Assembly: GCA_034509735.1 (NCBI GenBank)
Contig: JACGWO010000012.1
Location: 8,182,367-8,246,366, forward strand
Reading direction: 5' to 3'
DNA: 64,000 nucleotides
From: Sesamum alatum
Lineage: Eukaryota > Streptophyta > Magnoliopsida > Lamiales > Pedaliaceae
Below are positions 1 to 9,468 of the stretch, one piece after another. The position numbers were made by a program, and so were the translations under genes. The first letter of the stretch is position 1; each line of letters starts with the position of its first letter. The notes beneath the pieces are model-generated. The model made no database searches and was not told where the DNA came from. It worked only from the letters and a program-made list of their open reading frames with translations.

Positions 1-1069
1 CTAATTTAATCATTCCTTCACTCCAATATTTAATTCCAAATTAAATATTTTAATTGTGTGTGGATAGTGTGTGACTCTTTAGGTTCACCATTCAGCTAGA
101 CTTGGTCGGATTCCTAGAATCCGTCCGTTACCATGGGTGGCCATCTAGCAACGGTCCATGGCACTAGAGACTAGGTGAAATATTCAGGGATGAACATTTA
201 GGCTCTAACAGTACGTTTGTCCTTCTGTCTTCGGTCTCATCACTTAGTGTCTAGGGCACGGATAACGCAGGTACCCATCTTGGACCTAAGTGTCGGTCTG
301 TCCTCACTAAACGCCGCAAGGGAAACCTTCCCTTCTGTTCAGTCACTGTGGCCACAGTTTTAGGGACAAGACCTAGAGCATACATGAGACTCAACTGTCA
401 AAACCTATTGACAGGAGACAGATCCTTTCTTGGAAACTACTGTCACTTTGCACACCAGGACTGCACTAGACATGGCTTATGACTACCAAAGAGAATTCTG
501 GCAATCTCTCACCATATCTAAGATACAGTTCTGATGTACAGGTAAACTCAGTAATTCCTCAAGTCAAAAGGACTTGACCTGTACCGTTGGAACCGGGAAT
601 ACTCGTCATACCTTGCAGACCATACTCAAGGTCCTCCGTAAGACGGTTCCCACGAGTCACCTCAGTCAGCTGCGTCCTAGCAGGCTAACCCACTAACACT
701 GCTTAGACGATCCTCGTCACCCGTCGATGAAACACGACAGCAGATGCTTAGTGCAAGTCTCAAATGGAATCCCGGTACCCATTTTCGGGATTCCTTGACT
801 TGGAGATTTCCGGACTGATTCGGGAAGACTGATTTCATGGACCTACCTCCAAGCGTAGTCCCAGTCCCCGAAATCGAATCTCAGTCCGTGGGCTCTGTTT
901 GCGTAGTGAACAGATATGAAAAAATAGGTGCAAGTGAACACAAACAAAGTAATGCCAAATGAAAATTCACTTCTTTATTCATTAATGATTTATCAAAACA
1001 CCTATAATTGTCTAGACATAGGTTACATATACCCGCCAAAATTGGCTTACATGGTCACCTATTCTAACA
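1..1069 (-). repeat. 3' LTR of element I-a, partial
   Basis: This is the U3-side 1.07 kb of a family I LTR, ending at TTCTAACA (sense start TGTTAGAATAGG). It matches 8402-9468 almost base for base. The R/U5 half lies left of the window. It contains the conserved U3 structured domain at 84-179. Confidence 0.93.
84..179 (-). other. Conserved U3 structured domain (family I copy)
   Basis: Outer stem TTCACC (84-89) pairs with GGTGAA (174-179). Inner stem GCTAGA (95-100) pairs with TCTAGC (144-149). An apical hairpin CGGATTC (107-113) / GAATCCG (117-123) has a 3-base loop. CCGTT (125-129) and AACGG (150-154) could pair across the inner stem as a pseudoknot. The stems recur in every LTR family here. 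Function is unknown; the pairing is read by eye. Confidence 0.55.
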
Positions 1070-1085
1070 ATCTCCCACTTGACCT
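1070..1085 (-). other. Polypurine tract of I-a
   Basis: The sense strand reads AAGTGGGAGAT directly before the 3' LTR. This is the expected plus-strand DNA primer site. The pol stop codon (1086-1088) lies only 16 bases upstream, so there is no room for a third gene such as env. Confidence 0.85.
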
Positions 1086-4031
1086 TTAAAGCCAATCACC
1101 CATATGCCTAATCCCCATCTTCTCAAGATGTTGCGTATGAGCACTTTGCGACATAGGCTTTGTCAGCGGGTCTGCTGTGTTGTCTGCTGAGTTGACTCGG
1201 TCCATCCGAACGTCACCTCTTCCTACCATTTCTCTAAGAAGATGGTAGCGTCTAAGAATGTGTTTGGAACGGTGATGAGATCTCGGTTCCTTTGCTTGCG
1301 CTATTGCACCGTTGTTATCACAGAAGATGACAACGGGCTCGGCGATGCTAGGCACCACACCCAACTCTTGGATGTAGTTTCTCATCCAAACCGCTTCCTT
1401 AGCAGCTTCTGAAGCTGCTATGTATTCAGCCTCAGTGGTGGAGTCAGCAGTGGTTGCTTGCTTGGAACTTTTCCAAGCCACTACTCCTCCGTTGAGCTTG
1501 AATACATACCCCGATTGAGACTTGGCATCATCGTCATCAGACTGGAAGCTAGCGTCGCTAAAGCCTTCCAGAATTAGTTTTCCATTGCCATAGACTAAGA
1601 ACATTTCCTTAGTCCTCCTTAGGTACTTAAGGATGCCCTTAACTGCATTCCAATGTGCCTCTCCTGCACAGGACTGATATCTGCTAGTCACGCTCAAAGC
1701 GTATGCAATGTCAGGCCTGGTGCAGTGGACCGCATATTGGATGCTACCTACGGCAGACGCATAGGGGATGACTTTCATCTTTTCAAGTTCCTCATCAGTC
1801 TGCGGGGACTGTTTCTTGGACAACTTGATCCCATGCCTCATAGGAAGGAACCCTCGTTTGGAGTTGTCCATTCGATATCTCTTTAGGACTTTCTCCATAT
1901 ACGAGTTTTGGGTGAGCCCTAACATCCTTTTAGATCTGTCCCTGACAATCTGGATGCCTAGGATGTAGGATGCTTCACCCAAGTCCTTCATGGAAAACTT
2001 GGTTGACAGCCATGCTTTCGTGTTTCCTAACATTCTGACGTCATTTCCAATGAGCAGAATGTCATCCACGTAAAGCACTAGGAACACTATGGAGCTCCCA
2101 CTGACCTTCTTGTATACACAAGGGTCGGATTCGTTTTTGATGAAGTCATAACCCCGTATTACCTCATCAAATCGAATGTTCCAACTCCGGGAAGCTTGTT
2201 TGAGGCCATAGATGGACTTCTGGAGACGACAGACTTTCTGTTCTTCTCCAGCGACCGTGAAACCCTCCGGCTGTTCCATATAGATCTCTTCTTCAACGAA
2301 GCCGTTGAGGAAGGCCGTTTTCACGTCCATCTGCCATATTTCATAGTCATGCCATGCTGCTATGGCAAGCAGGATCCGAATGGATTTAGCCATGGCTACT
2401 GGCGAGTAGGTATCCTCAAAATCGACCCCGGGTCGTTGAGTGTATCCCTTAGCTACAAGCCTAGCCTTGAAGGTAGTGACCTCTCCATCAACACCGAGTT
2501 TGCGCTTGTAGACCCACTTACAGCCCACTGGCTTAACACCTTTCGGTGGATCTACAAGTCTCCAAACTTGGTTCTCGCTCATGGAGTCCATTTCGGTTTT
2601 CATGGCCTCAAGCCATTTCCCAGAGTCGATGTCTGACATCGCTTCCCCGTATGTCTTAGGATCGTTATCCAGAAGATCGGTCGCACCTAGAAATCCATAT
2701 CTCACTGGAGGTCTGGATTCTCTAGTGGACCTTCGGAGAACGGGAACGTTAGTGGTAACTGTGGGCGCTGACTGTATCGGAGCCGGCGGTTCAGGGGCCG
2801 GGGCTGGCCTGCCTTGAGGTTGTCCTTCATGCCTAGCATGTTGGACTTCTCTAGGTAGGTCAGTCCTCCTAGTGTCTATCCTGAATCCTCTAGGTGAGGT
2901 TTCCGCGACTGTTTCTGATGACTGAGTTCCATCACTTGATTCCTCAAGGATCAGCTCATCAGGTTGGATATCCTCCGGGAAGCCTTGCTCCAAGAATACT
3001 GCATTCCTTGAAACAAATATCTTTTGTTCCAAAGGGTCATAAAAGTAATAACCCGCAGTTTCTTTAGGGTATCCAACGAACCTGCATAGGCTAGACCTGG
3101 ATTCTAGCTTATCTCCCACTAACCTCTTGACGTATGCGGGGCTACCCCACACTTTCAAGTAGTTGTAGGATGCAGGCTTGCCGTGCCATATCTCATATGG
3201 CGTTTGGGTCACTACACTAGTAGGCGCCAGATTCAATAACTTGGCTGCCGTTTCTAATGCATAACCCCAAAACGATAGGGGCAATTTGGTAAAACTCATC
3301 ATGGAACGAACCATGTCCAACAGGGTTCGGTTCCTCCTTTCAGAGACGCCATTTAACTGTGGTGTTCCGGGAGGTGTCCATTCTGATATTATACCATGTT
3401 CCTTTAGATAATCTAGGAATTCGGCACTAAGGTATTCACCGCCTCGGTCTGACCGTAGGACTTTAATTTTGCAGTTGGTCTGGTTCTCCACTTCAAGTCT
3501 GAATTCTTTAAACCTCTCAAGAGCTTCAGACTTGTACCTCATCAGGTAAACATAACCATACCGTGAATGATCATCGGTGAAGGTTATGAAGTAGGAGAAC
3601 CCACCTCGGGCCTGCGTCCTTAGTGGTCCACACACGTCTGTATGGACCAAGTCCAACAGACCTGTGGCAAGCCTGCTTTGTCCTACAAAGGGCTTCTTGG
3701 TCATTTTCCCTCTTAGACAAGATTCACAAGTTGGTAGATCACTCAAGTCCCCAACCTCTAGGTTCTTTGAGTCTACCAACCTTTTCATCCTATCTTGGGA
3801 TATGTGACCTAGCCTAGCGTGCCACAGACGTGCGTTCCCGTTATTATCTAATTTCCGTTTGTGTTGAGCGTTAAGAACGAAATTCGTTTGTTGCAAGATA
3901 TAGAGCCCATTATGTAATGTACCAAGTAGATGAGCAATTCCACACCTCATCAAATAAAAGCAATTTTTATTGATTTTAAACTCATAACCATTATTGTCTA
4001 ACAATGGAATGGAAATGATGTTTTTAATCAT
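1086..4031 (-). CDS. Copia pol: integrase, reverse transcriptase, RNase H (I-a)
   Basis: This 981-codon open frame is the pol part of the I-a polyprotein. It lacks Gag and protease, which lie upstream in broken frames, so the ATG at 4031 is an internal Met (residue 370 of the I-b polyprotein), not the natural start. Seen in order: the GAG-pre-integrase zinc motif (HARLGH, then CESC), an integrase core with D in HTDVCGP, D in RSDRGGEY and E in GVSERRN at D-35-E spacing, the RT core MDVKTAFLNG and YVDD, and RNase H with FSDASF, TTEAEY and CDNNGA. By family knowledge these integrate and copy the element. The frame is fully open, but it cannot be translated from the normal Gag start because of upstream lesions. 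Confidence 0.9.
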   Translation of the reverse strand: MIKNIISIPLLDNNGYEFKINKNCFYLMRCGIAHLLGTLHNGLYILQQTNFVLNAQHKRKLDNNGNARLWHARLGHISQDRMKRLVDSKNLEVGDLSDLPTCESCLRGKMTKKPFVGQSRLATGLLDLVHTDVCGPLRTQARGGFSYFITFTDDHSRYGYVYLMRYKSEALERFKEFRLEVENQTNCKIKVLRSDRGGEYLSAEFLDYLKEHGIISEWTPPGTPQLNGVSERRNRTLLDMVRSMMSFTKLPLSFWGYALETAAKLLNLAPTSVVTQTPYEIWHGKPASYNYLKVWGSPAYVKRLVGDKLESRSSLCRFVGYPKETAGYYFYDPLEQKIFVSRNAVFLEQGFPEDIQPDELILEESSDGTQSSETVAETSPRGFRIDTRRTDLPREVQHARHEGQPQGRPAPAPEPPAPIQSAPTVTTNVPVLRRSTRESRPPVRYGFLGATDLLDNDPKTYGEAMSDIDSGKWLEAMKTEMDSMSENQVWRLVDPPKGVKPVGCKWVYKRKLGVDGEVTTFKARLVAKGYTQRPGVDFEDTYSPVAMAKSIRILLAIAAWHDYEIWQMDVKTAFLNGFVEEEIYMEQPEGFTVAGEEQKVCRLQKSIYGLKQASRSWNIRFDEVIRGYDFIKNESDPCVYKKVSGSSIVFLVLYVDDILLIGNDVRMLGNTKAWLSTKFSMKDLGEASYILGIQIVRDRSKRMLGLTQNSYMEKVLKRYRMDNSKRGFLPMRHGIKLSKKQSPQTDEELEKMKVIPYASAVGSIQYAVHCTRPDIAYALSVTSRYQSCAGEAHWNAVKGILKYLRRTKEMFLVYGNGKLILEGFSDASFQSDDDDAKSQSGYVFKLNGGVVAWKSSKQATTADSTTEAEYIAASEAAKEAVWMRNYIQELGVVPSIAEPVVIFCDNNGAIAQAKEPRSHHRSKHILRRYHLLREMVGRGDVRMDRVNSADNTADPLTKPMSQSAHTQHLEKMGIRHMGDWL

Positions 4032-5132
4032 ACTGGGTACAAAATAAACTTGCTCTAATTCTATGCTAATGGTATCACTAAAGTGGCGGATCCTACTGCT
4101 TCTGCCGAGATGGCCTTGCCATTTCCGAGCTTCAGGATCATGTCCCCGCTACTTAGTTTTCTGCTTCTTTTCAACACCTGCAAATCATTGCAAATGTGAG
4201 CTCCACAGCCGGTATCCAATACCCAAGAGGCAGAATTAGTGACCATGTTAACCTCAATCACAAATATACCTTGGTTTGAGAAGAGTTTGGGGCACTCTCT
4301 CTTCCAATGCCCTTTCTCACGGCAGTTGATACATATGTCATATGCCTTCGACTGTTGCTTGGAGACAACCTTTCCCTTTCCTTTGCCTTTCCCCTCTTTG
4401 GCAATGGGAACACTCTGAGTGTTCGTAGCTGCTATGACTGCCTTTCCCTTCCCTTTCTTCCTTTTTCAACGTCCGGCGCCCTTGCCTTTCGTCTTGGGAG
4501 TAGAAGCACCTCCAAACAATACCGAAGGCGTGGACTTCTTAGTCGTTGCCTCGTATTGCACCAACATATTGATCAACTCATGAATACCCTTCTCAAGTGC
4601 ATTCATGTTGTAGTTGACAATAAATTGATCAAAGGAGGGTGGGAGTGACTGAAGGATCACATCTATGTACGTTTCGTTATCGAGACCTGCCTTTAGGTCC
4701 TCGAGCTTTTCCACTAGGGTAAGCATTTTAACCCCATGTTCTTGTACAGAGGATCCTTCTGTCATTTTTAGTTCCAAAGAACGCCTTGGTCGCGACATAC
4801 CTAGTATGCCGGTCCGGGACTGCATAGCAATCCTTAAGGCGAGCCATTATGGAAGGGACATCGTCTAGCCTTTCATATTGCTTTTGAATCTCATTGGTCA
4901 TCGAAGCAAGTATGATGCTACGAACCTTCCGGTTATCCTTATGCCAAGTCTCGAACGTCTCACGTTCCTCTGGCGTGGATCCTTCCGGTAAGGTCCTAGG
5001 GAGAGGCTCGTCCATGACGTAGCCTTGGTTCTCATAATCCAGGACTATCCTGAGATTGCGCAACCAGTCGTTGTAGTTGGTTCCATTAAATTTGTTTGTC
5101 TCAAGAATGGTTGAAAGTGGGTTCTTAGACAT
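4032..5132 (-). pseudogene. Broken gag and protease region of I-a
   Basis: The reading starts at ATG 5132 (MSKNPLSTILETNKF), as in I-b. Comparison with I-b shows three lesions: one extra T in the run at 4765-4769 (frameshift), a Trp-to-TGA change at 4466-4468 in the basic RWKRKKGK tail, and a 7-base deletion near 4078 that shifts frame between protease and integrase. The CCHC knuckle (CINCREKGHWKREC) and protease motif (WVLDTGCGAHIC) can still be read. Gag would coat the RNA and protease would cut the polyprotein; neither can be made in full here. The lesions are recent, since the rest is almost identical to I-b. Confidence 0.88.
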
Positions 5133-5510
5133 TTTAAAATCTACATGTTGAAAAAACAACGCGCGATCAGCAGAAAGTAAAGACGGTGGTTTGATAAAAA
5201 TAATTAAATGCTTGGTCTTTAGTCATTTAATCCTCCCACTATTTATACGAAAACACGGTACTCTCAAACGTAGTTTTCGGGAAATCCTTTCCTAGTGGGC
5301 TTGGGATCCACAGCGATTTTTCCCATACCCCGCTTTTACGATTCGCATGGAAAAGATCCTGTGGGAGGTATTCCATACCATTCTCGTCCCACGAGATTCC
5401 CAAGATTATTGCCTCACCCTTTTGCATGATCCCGAGGACTCCAAGCGAATCATGCTAATTAGGCGTTAGACCCGACCCAATCGACCGAGCCATGGACCCA
5501 CTAGTACCCC

Positions 5511-5600
5511 CACGACTCGTGAGACAGGTAGCAGCAGCCCATTTTTCGTTCATGACATAGTGCAGCTTCTTTTAAGTACAATAACGTGCCACGACTCGTG
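5511..5600 (-). promoter_or_regulatory. Paired leader palindromes CACGACTCGTG
   Basis: Two copies of CACGACTCGTG, each followed in + coordinates by AGAC, start 79 bases apart. The pair is kept in the leaders of I-b, II-b, IV-a and V-a. It is a candidate RNA dimerisation or packaging signal; that role is inferred. Confidence 0.45.
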
Positions 5601-6655
5601 AGACCACGCTATTGACCTAAAACAGCTTCCTCACTATGCCACGGATTGGAAGGCATGGACGAACTCCTAGAGTTCATGTCCACTTTATCTAGGGTCTAAT
5701 ATTTTAACATTGGTCCAACCAATGTGAGAGTAATAATGACCGAGATCTCATACTATATCCATACATTCATCCATAATGCATAAATAAAATCCATCCATAG
5801 CAGTTATATGATAAATAAAAGCCATTCATCCATCATAATAACCACATGCAAAATTAAAGCCTAGCACGCCCCTGTTGGATGATCACAAGCCCGAATCCTA
5901 TGCGATCCACTGAGCCCGCAGTGGATCTATGGTCAATCTAGGGTTGGTCCTATACTATTACAATAATAGTAACCCAATCATCATTCTGATGGGCCTTGGT
6001 CTCTTTTTCTCTTTCTTCACTTCATGGAAAACGCCAAGGGACCTCCGGTCTGTGCTCTCCATGTGGTCCTTCCTTCTTCTCCACCAATTACAAGAATGGA
6101 AACCTCACTCCTAGTCTACTCTCATTACATATAAAAAATTAGAAACCCCAGCGAAACCCCGGGGGGAGTACATAAGGAGGGAGGTAGAAAGCCTTATTAT
6201 TCCAAGGCACTAGAAAGAGAGAAGGAGAAAGCAGTTAAAGAGGCACACAGGCCCAACAGTAAATTAAACCATACATTCGGTCTAGGGCTCGTGATCATCC
6301 ATTTCCATCCAACACACATAATTACATGATCCAATCACATAATCATAATATTCCAACAACACATGATTTCCAATCACATCAATCCAAGATGAAAATAAAT
6401 GAACATGTGCGCAACGTGTGAAAAAATGAAACACAAATATTGGTAATAATATTTTTCTCGTTTTAGGAAAACCTTTCCTCATTATTTTAAGTAAAATAAC
6501 CCCGGGATTCCAAATCCATTTATTTTACTCCTAAAATAATGTCTTTAGGAATTTAGGAAAAATTGAACCCAAAAAACGAATTTTCAGAATTAATTCAAAA
6601 TTAAAACTGAAAATAAATTTAAAAATAAAATAATAATGCTAGGGTTTCAAAAACC

Positions 6656-7263
6656 CTAGCTGCAGCAGCCGCCGGCCGCCGCCACCGGCAGCAGCCGGCA
6701 GGCCGTGCGCGCAGGGCAGCAGGCCCAGCCTGCCGCCCCTGCGCGCGCAGGCACTGCCTGGCCGGGCGCGCGCGCGCAGGCCCCTTGCCTGCGTGCGCGC
6801 GCGCGCCTGGCCGGCAGCGCACTGCGCGGCCTGGTGTTCCGGCAGGCCGACGCGCGCGCAGGCTCCTTTGCCTGTGCGCGCGCGCTGGCCTGCTGGCCAC
6901 CGGCCGCATCCCTGCGTCGCGCGCAGAGCGCGCGCGCAGACGCGCACTGGGCGTGCCTGCCGGGCGCGCGCGCGCAGACGCCTCCGTCTGCGTGCGCGCG
7001 CCTGGCGGCGCGCCTGGTGCCCGTCCGCGCGCGGGCTCCTCCGCTCGCCAGCCTTGCGCGCGCGCGCAGACACCTCTGTCTGCCCGCGCGCGCGCCTGGA
7101 GGCGTTTCCATGCGCGCACGCCCGCGCGCAGCCAACCCGGCTGCGCGCTGCCCTTGCGCGGCCGGCAGCGCGCGCGCGCGCAGGCTTCCCATGCCTGCGC
7201 GCGTCTGCCCTGCCGGCAGCGCTCGGCTGCGCGCGGCCAGCCTTCCCGGCTGGCCGGCTGTGA
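6656..7263 (-). repeat. GC-rich alternating-CG hairpin block in the I-a leader
   Basis: About 600 bases are very rich in CGCG runs inside AT-rich DNA. Successive hairpins can be read: 6852-6881 (arms end in CAGGC / GCCTG), 6968-6999 (CAGACG / CGTCTG), 7057-7095 (CAGACA / TGTCTG) and 7175-7203 (CAGGC / GCCTG). I-b carries the same block with different CG-run lengths. Confidence 0.85.
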
Positions 7264-7462
7264 CGTTTTCTCGTTTTTCAGATTAATTCCCATCCCGATT
7301 CCCAAGAAAAACAGAAAATACCAATATTCAGCAATTCACACGAATTAAAAGCAATAAAATAACATGCTTCAAGAATCAAGAAATTCAAGATTTAATAACA
7401 ACATGCTATTTCACGTTTCATGCTTAAAACGCACATAAACCCTAGGCCTATACACCGAACCG

Positions 7463-7475
7463 GGCTCTGATACCA
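7463..7475 (-). other. Primer binding site (tRNA-iMet) of I-a
   Basis: The sense strand reads TGGTATCAGAGCC, complementary to the 3' end of plant initiator-Met tRNA, one base from the 5' LTR end. It primes minus-strand DNA synthesis by reverse transcriptase. Confidence 0.92.
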
Positions 7476-8060
7476 CTGTAAGATTATGTGGATCGTCCCG
7501 GGAAAAGCGCGAATGCGGAAGCGCGGTATAATTAAAAAAAATAAAACGGAATTTAAACATGCTTTTAAATTAAAACACGTTTCAAAGGGTGTGCCTTTGA
7601 AATTTCCCGGGCATTCGGTGTATCTCATGAACGTATAACATTAAAATAAATCATGGAGGCCATAGGGTTGAAAATTAAAGAGGGACGAAAATTTAAAACG
7701 AGACCTACCCGTTGTCGTTTTCGTCTTCAACGGCTACACGCGTTGTTCCCCGTTTTGCACCAAGATCTCGTTCTTGAGACCCTCCAAATCGTGACACACG
7801 ATCCACCCACGTATCTTGCACGTCGTGCTAGCAACGAACAAGTGTATAATTTTGGAGTGGATGAATCAATAACACATTATCAATTAATGGTATTGATTCA
7901 TCAAGATTCTAATGTTCCAAGAACAAAAGAATCAAGAAAATAATTTTTCTTGAGAGAGAGAGAGGGCGGACGAGAGAGATGGGAGAGAGAGATCCGTGTG
8001 TGTGTGTTGTAGTGTGTGTGTTGGAGATTCATCATCATGTAAATTGTAGGATGCTAGGGG

Positions 8061-8070
8061 TTTATATAGA
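8061..8070 (-). promoter_or_regulatory. TATA box of family I LTR
   Basis: The sense strand reads TCTATATAAA. It sits downstream of the W-box cluster in the sense direction and is conserved in I-s (24321-24330) and I-b (34233-34242 and 42657-42666). Confidence 0.7.
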
Positions 8071-8126
8071 AGAGGAGTTTAATCCTCTTTAAACTCCTCT
8101 TTTAAGAACTCTAATTTGATTAGGAT

Positions 8127-8177
8127 TTTGACCTAGTCAAAGTCCTAGTCAAACTAGTGTTTTGACCTAGTCAAAAA
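8127..8177 (-). promoter_or_regulatory. W-box cluster in U3 (family I)
   Basis: Repeated TTTGACCTAGTCAAA and CTAGTCAAA units give several TTGAC[C/T] cores on both strands, about 60-110 bases upstream of the TATA box. WRKY factors bind this core in plants; stress control is inferred. Confidence 0.5.
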
Positions 8178-9468
8178 CGATCCTAGCCATCCATCTCTCC
8201 CATTGATCTCAACCGTTGATTTAATTTAATTTAATGGAATATTTAAAACCTATTTAAATATTTCCAAGAGGCTAAAATAAATATAAATATTATTTAAGCC
8301 CATTAAATAAATTCCTTTGATAAATCCAATTTATCAATTTAATTCCTTCTATCAAATAGAAAGAATTATTTCTCCAAGAAAAATAAAGGTCCCGATTAAA
8401 TCTAATTTAATCATTCCTTCACTCCAATATTTAATTCCAAATTAAATATTTAATTGTGTGTGGATAGTGTGTGACTCTTTAGGTTCACCATTCAGCTAGA
8501 CTTGGTCGGATTCCTAGAATCCGTCCGTTACCATGGGTGGCCATCTAGCAACGGTCCATGGCACTAGAGACTAGGTGAAATATTCAGGGATGAACATTTA
8601 GGCTCTAACAGTACGTTTGTCCTTCTGTCTTCGGTCTCATCACTTAGTGTCTAGGGCACGGATAACGCAGGTACCCATCTTGGACCTAAGTGTCGATCTG
8701 TCCTCACTAAACGCCGCAAGGGAAACCTTCCCTTCTGTTCAGTCACTGTGGCCACAGTTTTAGGGACAAGACCTAGAGCATACATGAGACTCAACTGTCA
8801 AAACCTATTGACAGGAGACAGATCCTTTCTTGGAAACTACTGTCACTTTGCACACCAGGACTGCACTAGACATGGCTTATGACTACCAAAGAGAATTCTG
8901 GCAATCTCTCACCATATCTAAGATACAGTTCTGATGTACAGGTAAACTCAGTAATTCCTCAAGTCAAAGGACTTGACCTGTACCGTTGGAACCGGGAATA
9001 CTCGTCATACCTTGCAGACCATACTCAAGGTCCTCCGTAAGACGGTTCCCACGAGTCACCTCAGTCAGCTGCGTCCTAGCAGGCTAACCCACTAACACTG
9101 CTTAGACGATCCTCGTCACCCGTCGATGAAACACGACAGCAGATGCTTAGTGCAAGTCTCAAATGGAATCCCGGTACCCATTTTCGGGATTCCTTGACTT
9201 GGAGATTTCCGGACTGATTCGGGAAGACTGATTTCATGGACCTACCTCCAAGCGTAGTCCCAGTCCCCGAAATCGAATCTCAGTCCGTGGGCTCTGTTTG
9301 CGTAGTGAACAGATATGAAAAAATAGGTGCAAGTGAACACAAACAAAGTAATGCCAAATGAAAATTCACTTCTTTATTCATTAATGATTTATCAAAACAC
9401 CTATAATTGTCTAGACATAGGTTACATATACCCGCCAAAATTGGCTTACATGGTCACCTATTCTAACA

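Larger units (their letters stand above)
5133..7462 (-). other. Long 5' leader of I-a
   Basis: There are 2.3 kb of non-coding leader between PBS and Gag start, long for a copia element. It holds two copies of the palindrome CACGACTCGTG (5511-5521 and 5590-5600), AT-rich sequence, and a GC-rich hairpin block (6656-7263). Open frames inside the GC block occur in several frames on both strands and are composition artefacts. Confidence 0.8.
1..9468 (-). mobile_element. Copia LTR retrotransposon I-a, cut by the window edge
   Basis: In + coordinates the order is partial 3' LTR (1-1069), polypurine tract, pol, gag, long leader, PBS and complete 5' LTR (7477-9468), so the element is transcribed on the minus strand. 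The two LTR copies differ over the shared 1.07 kb by about one substitution and two one-base indels (my count), so the insertion is young. The coding frame has three lesions in gag/protease, so it is probably non-autonomous. It is closely related to I-b. Its right flank (9469) is the interior of a family IV LTR, so it inserted there; the left target-site copy, predicted GGGTG, lies outside the window. Confidence 0.93.
7477..9468 (-). repeat. 5' LTR of element I-a
   Basis: This is a complete 1992-base LTR. The sense strand starts TGTTAGAATAGG and ends CTTACA where the other family I copies end CTTTCA. It carries a TATA box (8061-8070), WRKY-type W-boxes upstream of it, and GA and GT microsatellites downstream (7954-8022). 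Confidence 0.93.

Noticed and set aside
1070..1085. An env-like third gene between pol and the 3' LTR
   Set aside because: Only 16 bases separate the pol stop codon from the LTR in I-a and I-b.
6656..7263. GC block as transferred bacterial DNA
   Set aside because: It lies at the same place in several elements, is built of hairpins and CG runs, and has no gene content.
6619..7348. Long overlapping open frames in the GC-rich block (also 41219-41956), Arg/Ala-rich
   Set aside because: Open in several frames on both strands, with residue content dictated by CGCG runs and no recognisable domain. This is expected from extreme GC content.
7653..7943. 96-codon frame inside the I-a LTR
   Set aside because: It sits in R/U5 antisense to the element, is broken in the other family I LTRs by small indels and has no recognisable domain.
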